DNA from: Mycolicibacterium cosmeticum
GTDB lineage: Bacteria; Actinomycetota; Actinomycetes; Mycobacteriales; Mycobacteriaceae
DNA length: 64,000 nt
Assembly: GCA_016197365.1 (NCBI GenBank)
Contig: JACPVS010000006.1
Location: forward strand, 372,001 to 436,000
Direction: 5' to 3'
In this document: piece after piece, positions 25,785-35,159 of the stretch
Position numbering within the stretch: the stretch's first letter is position 1
Layout: every line of letters begins with the position of its first letter
Made by a program: the position numbers and the translations under genes
The notes under the pieces: generated by a model
The model's database searches: none
What the model saw: only the letters and a program-made list of their open reading frames with translations
What the model was told of the DNA's origin: nothing

Positions 25785-26861
25785 TCAGGTGCTGCCGAGC
25801 AGGAATTCAGCGAGCACGTCGACCATGTCAGGGATGGCCCGGGCAGAGATCACTTCGTAACCATGGGTGCTCAGGGTCGGCAAGCACAGTAGACCGGCGG
25901 CGGCGGTCAAACCGGCCGACTTGGCGTGGGACGCATCGGATTCGAAGGCACCAAGCACCGCGGCCTGTGGCTGCAGGCCCACCGCTTCGGCACACGTCAT
26001 GAGCCGATCGGCCACCGCCTTGTCGTACACGCATTGAGCGTCGCTGTAGCCCACGATGGGTCCGCCCGCCACCGTGGTCGCGTACTCCACTTCGGTCGGG
26101 CCCACCTCCAGAGCCAGGGTCAGGCCGTCCGGCAACGTGCGGGCTGCGTAGGAGCCTCCGATGCCGCCGATCTCCTCGCAGACGGTGGCCACGAAGTACA
26201 CGTCGCGAGGCGGCCGTCGGTTGGTGCGGCGCAATCGCCGAGCAGTGCGCAACATCGCGGTCAGCGGGGCGCGATCGTCCATGAAATAGCTACCCAGATA
26301 GTCACCGAGCTGCACCAGGGTTCGCTTGCTCCGGTCCACACATACCCGGGTGCCCGGCCGCACGCCGGCGTGCGCCAGCTGGTCGGGCGTCCGCCCGGTG
26401 AAGACGTAGACGTGATCCCAGTCCAACGACCGGTCACCCTTGTCCGGTTTGGTCTCCCAGATCCGGTCGCTTTCTTTGGTGGTGTGCTCGGAGCCGAGGG
26501 TCAGCACCCCGCACAGTTCCTCGTTGTTGCCCAGGATGGCCACCGGTCCCAACCCGAAATTGCCCGGATACATCGTGCCCAGTTGGGTCAGATGCAGAGT
26601 GCCATCGGATTCGACCCGCTTGACCAGCATGGACAGCTCGTCGAGGTGGGCCATGACCCTGATCGCGCCGGCCTCGTCCGGGTGCTCCGCACCGCGCAGG
26701 AGAGCAATCACGTTGCCGGCGTGATCCACCGTCACCTCGTCGCTTGCATCTACCAGTTCTCGCACGGCGATGTCGCGTACCGCGTCCTCTTGGCCGCACG
26801 GGCCATAGGCCCACAACAGCTCCTGCAGCAGCTCCCGGTATTCGATCGTCTCGGCCGGCAC
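25785..26861 (-). CDS. M42-family metallo-aminopeptidase
   Basis: A 358-residue peptidase M42 (glutamyl aminopeptidase/FrvX/DAPE-like) protein. Metal-site blocks are all visible: His and Asp in MAHLDE, the bridging Asp in YFMDDRAPL, the catalytic Glu pair in VCEEIGGIGG, Glu in LEVGPTE and His in STHGYEV near the end. The GTG at 26861 follows GAAGGGA; the frame extends to 26945 without a better site. It would trim N-terminal residues from peptides in the cytoplasm. It is separated by 48 nt from the ferredoxin reductase and may be cotranscribed with it. Confidence 0.85.
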   Translation of the reverse strand: MPAETIEYRELLQELLWAYGPCGQEDAVRDIAVRELVDASDEVTVDHAGNVIALLRGAEHPDEAGAIRVMAHLDELSMLVKRVESDGTLHLTQLGTMYPGNFGLGPVAILGNNEELCGVLTLGSEHTTKESDRIWETKPDKGDRSLDWDHVYVFTGRTPDQLAHAGVRPGTRVCVDRSKRTLVQLGDYLGSYFMDDRAPLTAMLRTARRLRRTNRRPPRDVYFVATVCEEIGGIGGSYAARTLPDGLTLALEVGPTEVEYATTVAGGPIVGYSDAQCVYDKAVADRLMTCAEAVGLQPQAAVLGAFESDASHAKSAGLTAAAGLLCLPTLSTHGYEVISARAIPDMVDVLAEFLLGST

Positions 26862-26981
26862 ACGCGTCCCTTCATCTTCCTCGACCGATATGGCCCAAAT
26901 CGGTTCACACCAAACCTCAGTCCGCCGGACAGTTGTTTGATGCACGGTGACCGGGGTAAGCGGTGTGCGATGAGGGACACG

Positions 26982-27995
26982 ATGTCATCGATACTGCTGG
27001 TCGCCGATCCGGGCGCGCCCGCGGGTATCGCGCAGCGTCTTTCGGATTCGCTTCCAGGCTCGCTCCCGTCCGCCGACGCGGAGTGGGCGGTCTCGGTGCG
27101 TCGGCACGCGTATCCCATCGGCGAGCATGCCGAGGTCGAAGAAGTAATCGAGACCGTTGATCCGGCCCGCGAAAATCAAGACATCGTCATCTATCTGACC
27201 GACCTTCCCCGTCGGGTCGGAACGTCTCCTGTGATCGCGGAGATCAGCCGAAAGAACCGATTCGGAATCATCTCCATCCCCGGGATCGGCGCTCTGTTCA
27301 TCGAACAGCGGGTGCGGAATCTGGCGCGGGCTGTCGTGGCCGAGCTGACGCCCCAATCGAGCACACCGGATCCGGCTGCCAAGCAAATCAAGCGCACGCA
27401 GGAGAACGACGTCATCCGCTATGTGGCGCCGTCAGCTCTGTCGCGCCCGCGGCTGCTGATGGGCATGGTGTACGCCAACCGTCCATGGCGACTGGTTGCG
27501 GGGATGTCCAAAGTCATGATGGCGGCATTCGCCACCGGTGCCGTCAGCCTTGCTTATCCGACGATGTGGCAGCTGTCCGCGACCATGGGCCCCTGGCGAA
27601 TGACTGCGGCGACGCTGATGGCGAGTGCCGCGATGATCGCCTGGTTGATCCTCGATCACGGACTATGGGAACGGCCGCAGTCCGCCGCCGCACGTGAGCG
27701 CGCGGCCATGTACAACGCCGCGACGGTTGTCACCCTGATGATCGGCGTCGCGATCTTCCATGCTGGGCTCTTCATCCTGCTTTTCGTGACTGCGTGGTGG
27801 ACCATCCCGCCGGGAATGGTCGCCGACAGCACTGGTCACCCCTACGGCATATCGACCTTGCTGCTGATGGCTTGGTTGGTCGCGGCCGTCGCCACCTTGG
27901 GTGGTGCCCTGGGTTCGGGTATGGAAGACGATGAGGCGGTCAAAGCGGCGGCATACGGGGTTCGCCAACGCCGGCGATTCGACAAGAACACATGA
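26982..27995 (+). CDS. Hypothetical membrane protein with soluble N-domain
   Basis: A 337-residue protein (ATG 26982 after GAGGG; 26970 gives 341). Residues 1-150 are soluble, with an alternating alpha/beta look (ILLVADPG, DIVIYLTDLP, FGIISIPGIGALF). Then come about four membrane spans at roughly 170-320 (MMAAFATGAVSLAYPT, MTAATLMASAAMIAWL, ATVVTLMIGVAIFHAGLFIL, LLMAWLVAAVATLGGAL) and a short basic tail. I do not recognise the family by name. It is divergent from the M42 peptidase. Confidence 0.75.
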   Translation: MSSILLVADPGAPAGIAQRLSDSLPGSLPSADAEWAVSVRRHAYPIGEHAEVEEVIETVDPARENQDIVIYLTDLPRRVGTSPVIAEISRKNRFGIISIPGIGALFIEQRVRNLARAVVAELTPQSSTPDPAAKQIKRTQENDVIRYVAPSALSRPRLLMGMVYANRPWRLVAGMSKVMMAAFATGAVSLAYPTMWQLSATMGPWRMTAATLMASAAMIAWLILDHGLWERPQSAAARERAAMYNAATVVTLMIGVAIFHAGLFILLFVTAWWTIPPGMVADSTGHPYGISTLLLMAWLVAAVATLGGALGSGMEDDEAVKAAAYGVRQRRRFDKNT

Positions 27996-28024
27996 CGAAT
28001 GCGCGTAGACCGACCGCGGGCGTT

Positions 28025-28040
28025 CGCACTGAAAAGTGCG
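28025..28040. terminator. Short hairpin after the hypothetical membrane protein
   Basis: CGCACT, loop GAAA, AGTGCG forms a perfect 6-bp stem 30 nt past the stop. There is no U-run. It may be a weak terminator. Confidence 0.35.
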
Positions 28041-28104
28041 GGCGTGACAGCTCAAAGTTGCCCAGCCGCAGCCACAATGCCTGCTCTCGACATAGTGTCT
28101 GAGT

Positions 28105-28551
28105 ATGCGCGCCGACCAGATCGCCGAAGAGTTCCCTGTCGTCGCAGCCGACTCCGGCGCCCTGGACGCGGTGCGGCTGATGGCCGAGCGCCGGCTCGCG
28201 GGGTTGGTGGTGATAGACGAGCACGGCTGCCCGACGACGATTCTGCCTGCCTCGGAGGTGGTGCGCCTGCTCATACCCGGATATGTCCGCGACGACCCGG
28301 CGCTGGCAGGAGTGCTCAGCGAATCCATGGCCGACCGCATCGCAGACAAGTTGAGCGGCAAGACGGTCGCCGAGGTGCTCCCCAAGGAACGGCCGAATAT
28401 GCCGACGGTGAAGGCGGACGACACAATCGTGGAGGTCGCCGCCGTGATGGCGCACGAACGCGCTCCGCTGGTTGCCGTCCTTGCGGGCAAGAACCTCGTC
28501 GGAGTGATCACCGCGTCCCGGCTACTCGAAGTCGCACTGCATACGCAATGA
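28105..28551 (+). CDS. CBS-domain protein
   Basis: A 148-residue protein made of a pair of CBS motifs: PVVAADSGALDAVRLMAERRLAGLVVIDE at about 11-39 and MPTVKADDTIVEVAAVMAHERAPLVAVL near 99-126, then VGVITASRLLEVAL. CBS pairs bind adenine nucleotides and regulate linked enzymes or transporters. It ends 28 nt before the ArsB/NhaD-type permease gene and is probably cotranscribed with it, so it may sense energy state for that transporter (inference). Confidence 0.88.
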   Translation: MRADQIAEEFPVVAADSGALDAVRLMAERRLAGLVVIDEHGCPTTILPASEVVRLLIPGYVRDDPALAGVLSESMADRIADKLSGKTVAEVLPKERPNMPTVKADDTIVEVAAVMAHERAPLVAVLAGKNLVGVITASRLLEVALHTQ

Positions 28552-28579
28552 GCAACCCCCGCCGGGACGGTGACGTCTG

Positions 28580-29869
28580 ATGACCGCGGTTGCCGTGCTG
28601 GTCTTCGTGATCTCCTACACGTTGATCGCCACGGAGCGGGTGCCCAAAGTCAAGGCTGCACTGGCGGGCGCCGCGGTGGTGGTGTTGCTGGGCATCGTGG
28701 GTTCCGAGGACGTGTTCTTCTCGCGTGACACCGGGATCGACTGGGACGTCATCTTTCTGCTGCTCGGCATGATGATCATCGTCGGGGTGCTGCGCCAAAC
28801 CGGTGTGTTCGAATACGTGGCGATCTGGGCCACCAAACGGGCCGGCGGATCCGGACTGCGGATCATGATCCTGCTGGTGGTGATCACCGCGGTCGCCTCG
28901 GCGTTCCTGGACAACGTCACCACCGTGCTGTTGATCGCACCGGTGACCCTGCTGGTGTGCGAGCGCCTTGGCATCAATCCGGTGCCATTTCTGATGTCGG
29001 AGGTGTTCGCCTCCAATATCGGCGGTGCGGCCACCCTGGTCGGTGACCCGCCGAACATCATCATTGCCAGCCGAGCAGGCTTGTCCTTCAACGACTTTCT
29101 GACGCACATGACTCCCCTGGTGCTCGCCGTCCTGATGGCTTTTGTGCTCATCCTGCCGATCCTGTTCCGCGGGGCGTTCGTCGTTCATCCTGACCGGGTT
29201 GCGGACGTGATGGCGCTCAACGAACGCGAGGCCATCCGCGACCCGCGCCTGCTGACGAAGTGCGGTGTGGTGCTGGCACTGGTGTTCACGGCCTTCATCG
29301 GCCATTCCGTCATCCACATCGCGCCCTCAATCGTGGCGTTACTGGGTGCGGGACTGCTCATTCTGATCTCCGGTGTCGACCGCGAGGACTACCTCGGCAG
29401 CGTGGAATGGGAAACGCTGTTGTTCTTCATCGGCCTGTTCGTACTCGTCGGGGCGCTGGTGAAGACCGGCGCGATCGGCGATCTCGCCCGGCTGGCCGCC
29501 GATGTCACCGGCGGCAACGCACTCACCGCGACGATGCTGATCCTCATCGTGTCCGCCGGCCTGTCCGGCATCATCGACAACATCCCGTACGTCGCGACCA
29601 TGAGCCCCGTCGTCGCCGACCTGACCGCTGCGATCACCGATCCGGTTCAGGCGCAAGCACTCTGGTGGGCGCTGGCGGCGGGCGCCGACTTCGGCGGAAA
29701 CCTCACCGCGGTGGGCGCCAGCGCCAACGTCGTCATGCTGGGTATCGCGGCCCGCGAAGGCCATCCGATCAGCTTCTGGGAGTTCACCCGTAAAGGCGCC
29801 GTCGTCACCATCGTGACGATCGCCCTTGCCGCGCCGTACCTGTGGTTGAGGTATTTCGTCTTCCGTTGA
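28580..29869 (+). CDS. ArsB/NhaD-type ion transporter (SLC13/P-protein superfamily)
   Basis: A 429-residue transporter with about 11-12 membrane segments in two repeated halves. The duplicated family motifs are [18 protein letters not shown] in the first half and [17 protein letters not shown] in the second, with [14 protein letters not shown] and [14 protein letters not shown] as the paired re-entrant segments. Relatives include ArsB, NhaD, OCA2-like P proteins and the mycobacterial Rv2684/Rv2685 proteins. The transported ion (arsenite, Na+ or a dicarboxylate) cannot be inferred, and no arsR/arsC gene is nearby. Confidence 0.88.
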   Translation: MTAVAVLVFVISYTLIATERVPKVKAALAGAAVVVLLGIVGSEDVFFSRDTGIDWDVIFLLLGMMIIVGVLRQTGVFEYVAIWATKRAGGSGLRIMILLVVITAVASAFLDNVTTVLLIAPVTLLVCERLGINPVPFLMSEVFASNIGGAATLVGDPPNIIIASRAGLSFNDFLTHMTPLVLAVLMAFVLILPILFRGAFVVHPDRVADVMALNEREAIRDPRLLTKCGVVLALVFTAFIGHSVIHIAPSIVALLGAGLLILISGVDREDYLGSVEWETLLFFIGLFVLVGALVKTGAIGDLARLAADVTGGNALTATMLILIVSAGLSGIIDNIPYVATMSPVVADLTAAITDPVQAQALWWALAAGADFGGNLTAVGASANVVMLGIAAREGHPISFWEFTRKGAVVTIVTIALAAPYLWLRYFVFR

Positions 29870-29945
29870 CCAAGTCGGGCCCGTTCCGGAGGCAGCGCGC
29901 CCGGTGTGCAGTCGATCCTGTCCCTTGCGCCGCTAGGGTGCAGTG

Positions 29946-31190
29946 ATGGACGGGCGAGAGGAACCGGCCCCCAGCTCGACCGCGGGCACGGGGATCGCCG
30001 CGTCCATGCTGGCGAATGTGTCGGGTATGGCCGAGGACATGCTGGAGTATCTGGCCCAGCGCATCCCGGAGGTCGGCGGGGACTCCGAGCTTCGCGGCCT
30101 CACCCTGGGATCCTGCTCGTCAAATCTCGAAGCCGCGCTGTCGATGTACCGTCACGGCATCCACGTCGAGGCGGCCCAAGCCCCAGTGACAGCGCTTGAG
30201 CATGCACGAGCGATGGCGTCGAGGGGACACAGCGTCGATGTGATGCTGCGGTTCTACCGGCTGGGCCACGAGTACTTCACCGAGCGGCTCTCCGAGGCGC
30301 TGAGGGACGGCATCGGAGACCCCGCAGTTTCGTTGCGAATCTTCGCCGATCTGGAGCGATTCGGGTTCCGATACATCGACCGCATCTCCAGTCTGGTGGC
30401 GGCGGAGTATGTCGCCGAGCTCGATCGACGCCAGAATCAGGCGCGAGCCGAGCGCGACGAAGTCGTCCGGGCACTGCTCGCCGGGGAGCGGATCGACAAC
30501 GCGCGCGCCGAACGTGTGCTCGGCTACCGGCTCACCGGCCCACAAGTCGGTTTCGTCTGCTGGACCGATGACCGCAGCGTCAACCTCGATCGAGTCGCCA
30601 GGCACACCGGCAGACATCTCGGAGCAAGCCACTCACTGGTCGTCGCAGACGGCCCACTTGCAGTGTGGGGATGGGCGGCGCCTACCGAGGACATGCCGAC
30701 GTCGTCGAAGGGCATGGCGACCGAACTTTCCGGCGACTACGACAACGTTCACATCGCGCTCGGCTCGGCCCATCCTGGGGCGGCAGGCTTTCGTAACTCT
30801 CACCGCGAAGCCGTCCGTACCCGACGGATCATCGACCTGTCCGAGCGCACGGCACCGTCGATCACCGCGTTCACCGATGTCGCGTTGGTCGACGCCATCT
30901 CACGCGACCTTGATGCGGCACGGGAGTTCGTCGCCGCTCAACTCGGCGACCTTGCTCGAGACGATGCCAAGGAGCGCGACGAACGCGCCGCACTGTTGGC
31001 GGTGCTCGACGCCCAAGGCAGTCTGGTCGCGGCAGCGCGCACCCTCGGGATCCACCGCAACACGATCCTGCAAAGAGTCCGTCGCGCCGAACAACGCATG
31101 GGCCGGCCGGCAACGGCCAGGATCGTCGACCTGCACGCCGCCCTCGTCGTCTGCGACGTGCTGCGGTCGGCGATGCTGCCGGACTCGTAG
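29946..31190 (+). CDS. PucR/CdaR-type transcriptional regulator
   Basis: A 414-residue regulator. The N-terminal half is an RsbT co-antagonist-like/PucR sensor region (VMLRFYRLGHEYF, FGFRYIDRISSLVAAEYVAELDRR). The C-terminal helix-turn-helix of the HTH_30 type reads LAVLDAQGSLVAAARTLGIHRNTILQRVRRAE. The ATG at 29946 or the GTG three bases earlier is the start. It stands 139 nt upstream of, and in the same direction as, the desaturase fusion gene, its likely target (inference). In mycobacteria such regulators are often next to oxidoreductase or desaturase genes. Confidence 0.88.
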   Translation: MDGREEPAPSSTAGTGIAASMLANVSGMAEDMLEYLAQRIPEVGGDSELRGLTLGSCSSNLEAALSMYRHGIHVEAAQAPVTALEHARAMASRGHSVDVMLRFYRLGHEYFTERLSEALRDGIGDPAVSLRIFADLERFGFRYIDRISSLVAAEYVAELDRRQNQARAERDEVVRALLAGERIDNARAERVLGYRLTGPQVGFVCWTDDRSVNLDRVARHTGRHLGASHSLVVADGPLAVWGWAAPTEDMPTSSKGMATELSGDYDNVHIALGSAHPGAAGFRNSHREAVRTRRIIDLSERTAPSITAFTDVALVDAISRDLDAAREFVAAQLGDLARDDAKERDERAALLAVLDAQGSLVAAARTLGIHRNTILQRVRRAEQRMGRPATARIVDLHAALVVCDVLRSAMLPDS

Positions 31191-31329
31191 CCTGACCGAG
31201 ATAGCAGTCAGGCCCACACCCGATGTGCTGACAGCACACCACACAGGGCTGCAAGGGCCTTGATGACCGATATCGATCACCAATAGTTTTCGAGTCACCA
31301 CATCCCGAGCACGATCGAGGAGTTCGACG

Positions 31330-33324
31330 GTGACCACGGCGCAACACTCCCAACCCTCGCAGCTGGCCTTGCCTGATCCAGGTGAGCAGGTGCCGACGCT
31401 GTCCTGGCCGATTGTCGGGATCTTCACCTTCGCGCTCGTACTCTTCGGTGGGTCGACGTGGGCTGCCCTCACCGACACTTGGCCTGCGATCGCGACCATC
31501 GCCGCAAGTGCCGCAGCGATCTTCATCATGTTCACCGTGCTGCACGATGCGTCGCACTACTCGATCAGCTCACGACGCTGGGTCAACGTAGCGTTCGGGC
31601 GGGTGGCGATGTTCTTCGTCTCGCCGCTGATCTCTTTCAAGTCGTTCGCGTTCATTCACATCGAGCACCACCGCAACACCAATGACGGTGCGGACGATCC
31701 CGATCATTTCGTCAGCGCCGCGCCCTGGTGGCAGTTACCCGTCCGCTTTCCGGCGATGGACCTGCCCTACATCGGCCTCTTGGTCCGCAACATCCGCCGG
31801 CGCCCGCGCTCCGAGATTGTGGAAACGGTGGCGTTGATGACTCTCTCGGTGACGGTTATCGTGGGGGCCGCATTCGCCGGACATCTGTGGACGCTCGCGG
31901 TGATCTACCTGATCCCGGAGCGGGTGGCGATGTTCGTGCTGGCGTGGTGGTTCGACTGGCTACCCCACCACGACCTGGAGGACACCCAGCGCGGGAACCG
32001 GTATCGCGCGACCCGCAACCGCGTCGGCTCGGAGTGGATCCTGACTCCCCTGCTCCTGTCGCAGAACTATCACCTGGTCCACCACTTGCACCCCTCCATC
32101 CCCTTCTACCGTTATGTCGCTGCGTGGCGGCGAAATGAGTCCGCGTACCTCGAACGCGATCCGGCAATGAGCACCGTCTTCGGGCAGCAGCTGGACGCGC
32201 CGCAATTCCATGAGTGGAAACGTCTCAATGGGAAACTCGCTGCGCTGCTTCCGATCCGGGTACCTCAGCCTTCTGCGGCGCGGCACTCCAGTACGCACCG
32301 GATCCCCGTCAAGAGCGTGCAGCCCCTGACTCCGGGGAGCGTCCAGGTCACCTTCGACGTTCCCGATCATCTCAGCGACCGGTTCCAATTCCAGGCCGGT
32401 CAACACCTCACCGTCAAAACAAGCATCGCCGGCAAGGAAGTGCGGCGTAACTACTCGATTTGCACCTCGGCCACATCGGGAAAACTGGCGATCGGAATAC
32501 GGCACGTCGAGGGCGGGGTGTTCTCGACGTTCGCGGTCGAGACACTCTGCGCCGGTGACGTTCTGGAGTTGATGACCCCCACCGGGAGCTTCGGTGCCCC
32601 TCTTGATCCACTCGCTCGGCGCGATTATGTCGCGGTGGCGGCCGGGAGCGGCATCACACCCATCCTGTCGATCATCGGCACCACAATGGCGATCGAGACC
32701 GAGAGCCGCTTCACCCTCTTCTACGGCAACCGGACCGCTGAATCGACCATGTTCGCCACCGAACTCGACGAGCTCGAAGCACGCTATGCAGACCGCCTGC
32801 GCATCTTCCACGTCCGCTCAGCCCAGGCCCACCATCCAGCGCCCCTTCGCGGCCGCATCGATCTGCCGATGGTTCGACGCCTGCTCGGCGCTGACCTCAC
32901 GACAATCGACCGCTGGTACCTGTGCGGCCCCAGCGCGCTCGTCACGGTACTGCGCGATGACCTCATCACCGAGGCGGTGCAGGCCGACAAAATAAATCTC
33001 GAACTCTTCCGTGGCACGAACCGACCCGCCCATGTCGACGGCTTTCCCGAAACCGAGGCCACCATCACGCTGTCCGGCGAAGCGCACACCGTGCACGTCG
33101 CCGCCGGCGAGACCATTCTCGAATCCGCTTTGAAGAACGACATCGAAGCCCCCTACGCCTGCCTCGGCGGAGCGTGTGGCACGTGCAAAGCCAAGGTCAC
33201 TGCAGGAGCAGTGTCGATGGAACAGAATTTTGCACTCAACAAAGCAGAGCTGGAAGCCGGCTTCATCCTGACCTGCCAATCACATCCCGCCACGCCCAAC
33301 GTCGCAGTGGATTACGACAACTGA
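31330..33324 (+). CDS. Membrane desaturase/hydroxylase fused to ferredoxin reductase and [2Fe-2S] ferredoxin
   Basis: A 664-residue three-part enzyme. Residues 1-310 are a fatty-acid-desaturase-fold membrane domain with the histidine boxes H72DASH76, H110IEHH114 and H248LVHH252 plus H213-H214, and about four spans. Residues 325-560 are an FNR-type reductase with FAD motif RNYS (373-376), pyridine-nucleotide motif GSGITP (439-444) and LCGP (531-534). Residues 575-664 are a plant-type [2Fe-2S] ferredoxin with C611, C616, C619 and C649. Electrons can thus flow from NAD(P)H to the di-iron centre within one chain. The first domain resembles carotene hydroxylase/desaturase-like enzymes. The GTG at 31330 follows GAGGA. 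The substrate is unknown. Confidence 0.92.
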   Translation: MTTAQHSQPSQLALPDPGEQVPTLSWPIVGIFTFALVLFGGSTWAALTDTWPAIATIAASAAAIFIMFTVLHDASHYSISSRRWVNVAFGRVAMFFVSPLISFKSFAFIHIEHHRNTNDGADDPDHFVSAAPWWQLPVRFPAMDLPYIGLLVRNIRRRPRSEIVETVALMTLSVTVIVGAAFAGHLWTLAVIYLIPERVAMFVLAWWFDWLPHHDLEDTQRGNRYRATRNRVGSEWILTPLLLSQNYHLVHHLHPSIPFYRYVAAWRRNESAYLERDPAMSTVFGQQLDAPQFHEWKRLNGKLAALLPIRVPQPSAARHSSTHRIPVKSVQPLTPGSVQVTFDVPDHLSDRFQFQAGQHLTVKTSIAGKEVRRNYSICTSATSGKLAIGIRHVEGGVFSTFAVETLCAGDVLELMTPTGSFGAPLDPLARRDYVAVAAGSGITPILSIIGTTMAIETESRFTLFYGNRTAESTMFATELDELEARYADRLRIFHVRSAQAHHPAPLRGRIDLPMVRRLLGADLTTIDRWYLCGPSALVTVLRDDLITEAVQADKINLELFRGTNRPAHVDGFPETEATITLSGEAHTVHVAAGETILESALKNDIEAPYACLGGACGTCKAKVTAGAVSMEQNFALNKAELEAGFILTCQSHPATPNVAVDYDN

Positions 33325-33451
33325 GCCAGCGCTTATGGGAGTGCTGGCATGTGCGCGCTGATCTGTCGCCTCGACAGTCGCTTCGTCAGGGGTACTCCCA
33401 CGACTCGTCAGCTGCGCGAATGTTCCCCAGCGTGTTCGCAAAGCCAAAGAA
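33325..33451. other. Chromosomal flank between fusion gene and island
   Basis: No gene is visible. This is the stretch between the stop of the desaturase fusion and the terminator next to the orphan tRNA 3' part. It probably represents the original DNA downstream of the tRNA gene before the island inserted. Confidence 0.4.
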
Positions 33452-33482
33452 AACGGCCCCGGAGAAATCTCCGGGGGCCGTT
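33452..33482 (-). terminator. tRNA-type terminator at the left island boundary
   Basis: A GC-rich stem (AACGGCCCCGGAG at 33452-33464 against CTCCGGGGGCCGTT at 33469-33482, one bulged base) is followed on the minus strand by TTCTTTGG. It closely resembles the terminator at 42262-42297. It is most simply the original terminator of the initiator tRNA gene, now separated from it by the island. Confidence 0.7.
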
Positions 33483-33486
33483 CCCA

Positions 33487-33534
33487 CTAGTAGCGGGGAC
33501 AGGATTCGAACCTGCGACCTCTGGGTTATGAGCC
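33487..33534 (-). repeat. Left direct repeat: orphan 3' part of initiator tRNA-Met (att site)
   Basis: These 48 bases are identical to 42300-42347, which covers the 3' end, T-arm, variable loop and part of the anticodon arm (through the CAT anticodon) of the intact tRNA-Met gene. Identity stops abruptly at both edges (33535 G versus 42348 C; 33486 A versus 42299 C). A truncated tRNA 3' end as a direct repeat 8.8 kb from the intact gene is the signature of site-specific integration at a tRNA. Confidence 0.9.
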
Positions 33535-33586
33535 GGCCGGTTGCGGTTTTGGCTGTATACCCACGTCGCTAATATGCAGGTCAGCT

Positions 33587-35066
33587 TCAACTTGTCGTCT
33601 CGCATGTCACGCTATGTCGAAGCAGTCGCCTCCGTTGCGCACAGTTTCGTTCACAAATCCGTTCACGTCGACTGCAGCGGGTCGAACTCGCGGTTGTTCC
33701 GTCGCGGCCGCGCAAGGCACCACTCCCCCCTGCCAATGAGGCTACGACGTGGCTCAGGCTGTAGCCGGCTACCAGCGGCCCGAGACCCGTGGCGCGCACG
33801 AGGCGAGCGCCCTTGAAGAAGATCGGTTCGGTTGGACCTGGAATGTTGGTCACGCCCGTGTTGACGAGCGTGGGTCCAGAGAACGGAAGAGCGCCTGCAA
33901 CTTTGGCTGCTATCCCGAGCAATGAGGTTGGCACTATTCCAATGAGATCAAGCAGGTCGGTCCTCGCTGATTGCTCCGACCTTGAGCGGCTGCTCGCGGT
34001 CGCGGCAGCGATGGCGGCGAGGCGTTCGAGCGGATCAGCGACGTCGGTCCCGAGCATCTGCAACCGAGCAGACAACCTATTCCCTTGACCGGGCTTATCG
34101 CCCGCGTGCCGAACTGAGATCGGGCACATCGCCACCAGTGACTCGTCAGGAAGCTCGCCATGACCGTCCAGATATCCGCGAAGAGCTCCGCCGACGTAGG
34201 CCAGCGCGACATCGTTGATCGTCGATCCGGGCACGCTCGCCTTGATCCGCTTGAAATCGGTCAGGGCGTGAAACCGGGCTTCGAAGACACGGTCCGGTGA
34301 CACTGTCTGGTTGAACCTGGTCTTCGGCGCAAACGACAGTGCGATACTTTCGCTAGCCGCCCCTGTGACTCCGCCGACCAGCTTGCGCGGCAGGCCCGCT
34401 ATACCGCGGACGACCTTCGGGGCGTTCGAAGCGAGCACGGAGCTCGTCCGAAAAGGGTAGAGCGCTGTATCCACGAACGTGCGCGAGAGTAGGTCTACGG
34501 CTGAGGGAAGGGTGCCCGGGACCCATGGAGTGACGGATTCGGCGGGGCGCGGGCTGTCTGCGGCGAGGTCGTGCAATGCCGCCATCATGTGAACGCCGGC
34601 CAGGCCGTCCACCGCACAGTGGTGAAGTTTCAGGGCCATTGCAAAGGAGCCCTTCGGTACTCCGGGCAGGGAATCCAGCCCGTCGATGATCGTGATTTCC
34701 CACGGCGGACGTCGCAGGTCGATGGGCCGGGCGTGCAGCCGCGCGACCTCATTGCAGAGCTGCCGCCAGTCTCCTGGTTGAGGCAGCCCACCGTGTTGAA
34801 CGTGGTATCGGAGATCGAAGCTCGGATCATCAACCCAGTACGGCCGAGCCCACCCCCCCGGGTGACTCGGTCAGTCGGCGCCGAAAGACAGGTGAAAGAT
34901 GCAGGCGATCCTCGAGCTCACTGAGGACACCGTCGAAGGTGACGGTGCCGCCAGGGGTGCAGGTAAGCACGGCGCACCTCGGGCGATGTCTTGCAGGCAC
35001 CTCCCCCGGTGCAGAACGAATCACCGTGCCGGCCAACAACACCGGCGCCGACAAACTCATCGTCAT
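33587..35066 (-). pseudogene. WS/DGAT-type acyltransferase, frameshifted at a C7 tract
   Basis: From about 34850 down to 33700 the minus strand encodes most of a wax ester synthase/diacylglycerol acyltransferase. It starts YWVDDPSFDLRYHV, has the catalytic HHxxxDG motif (HHCAVDG), then PGSTINDVALA and the late NIPGP block. The preceding part (LEDRLHLSPVFRRRL) is in another frame. The two join if one base is removed from the seven-C run at 34853-34859 (+ strand). The N-terminal 40 or so residues and the C-terminus (after YSLSHVV) also look degenerate. Intact relatives are about 460 residues and acylate diacylglycerol or fatty alcohols. It could be phase-variable or simply dead. Confidence 0.8.
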
Positions 35067-35159
35067 TCAGCACACTGACCGCACGCACGCGACTGTGGCG
35101 ACACCCGCACCTGCAGTACCGCCACTGCCATGCCCTTGTCCTGCCACAGCCAACCGCGT

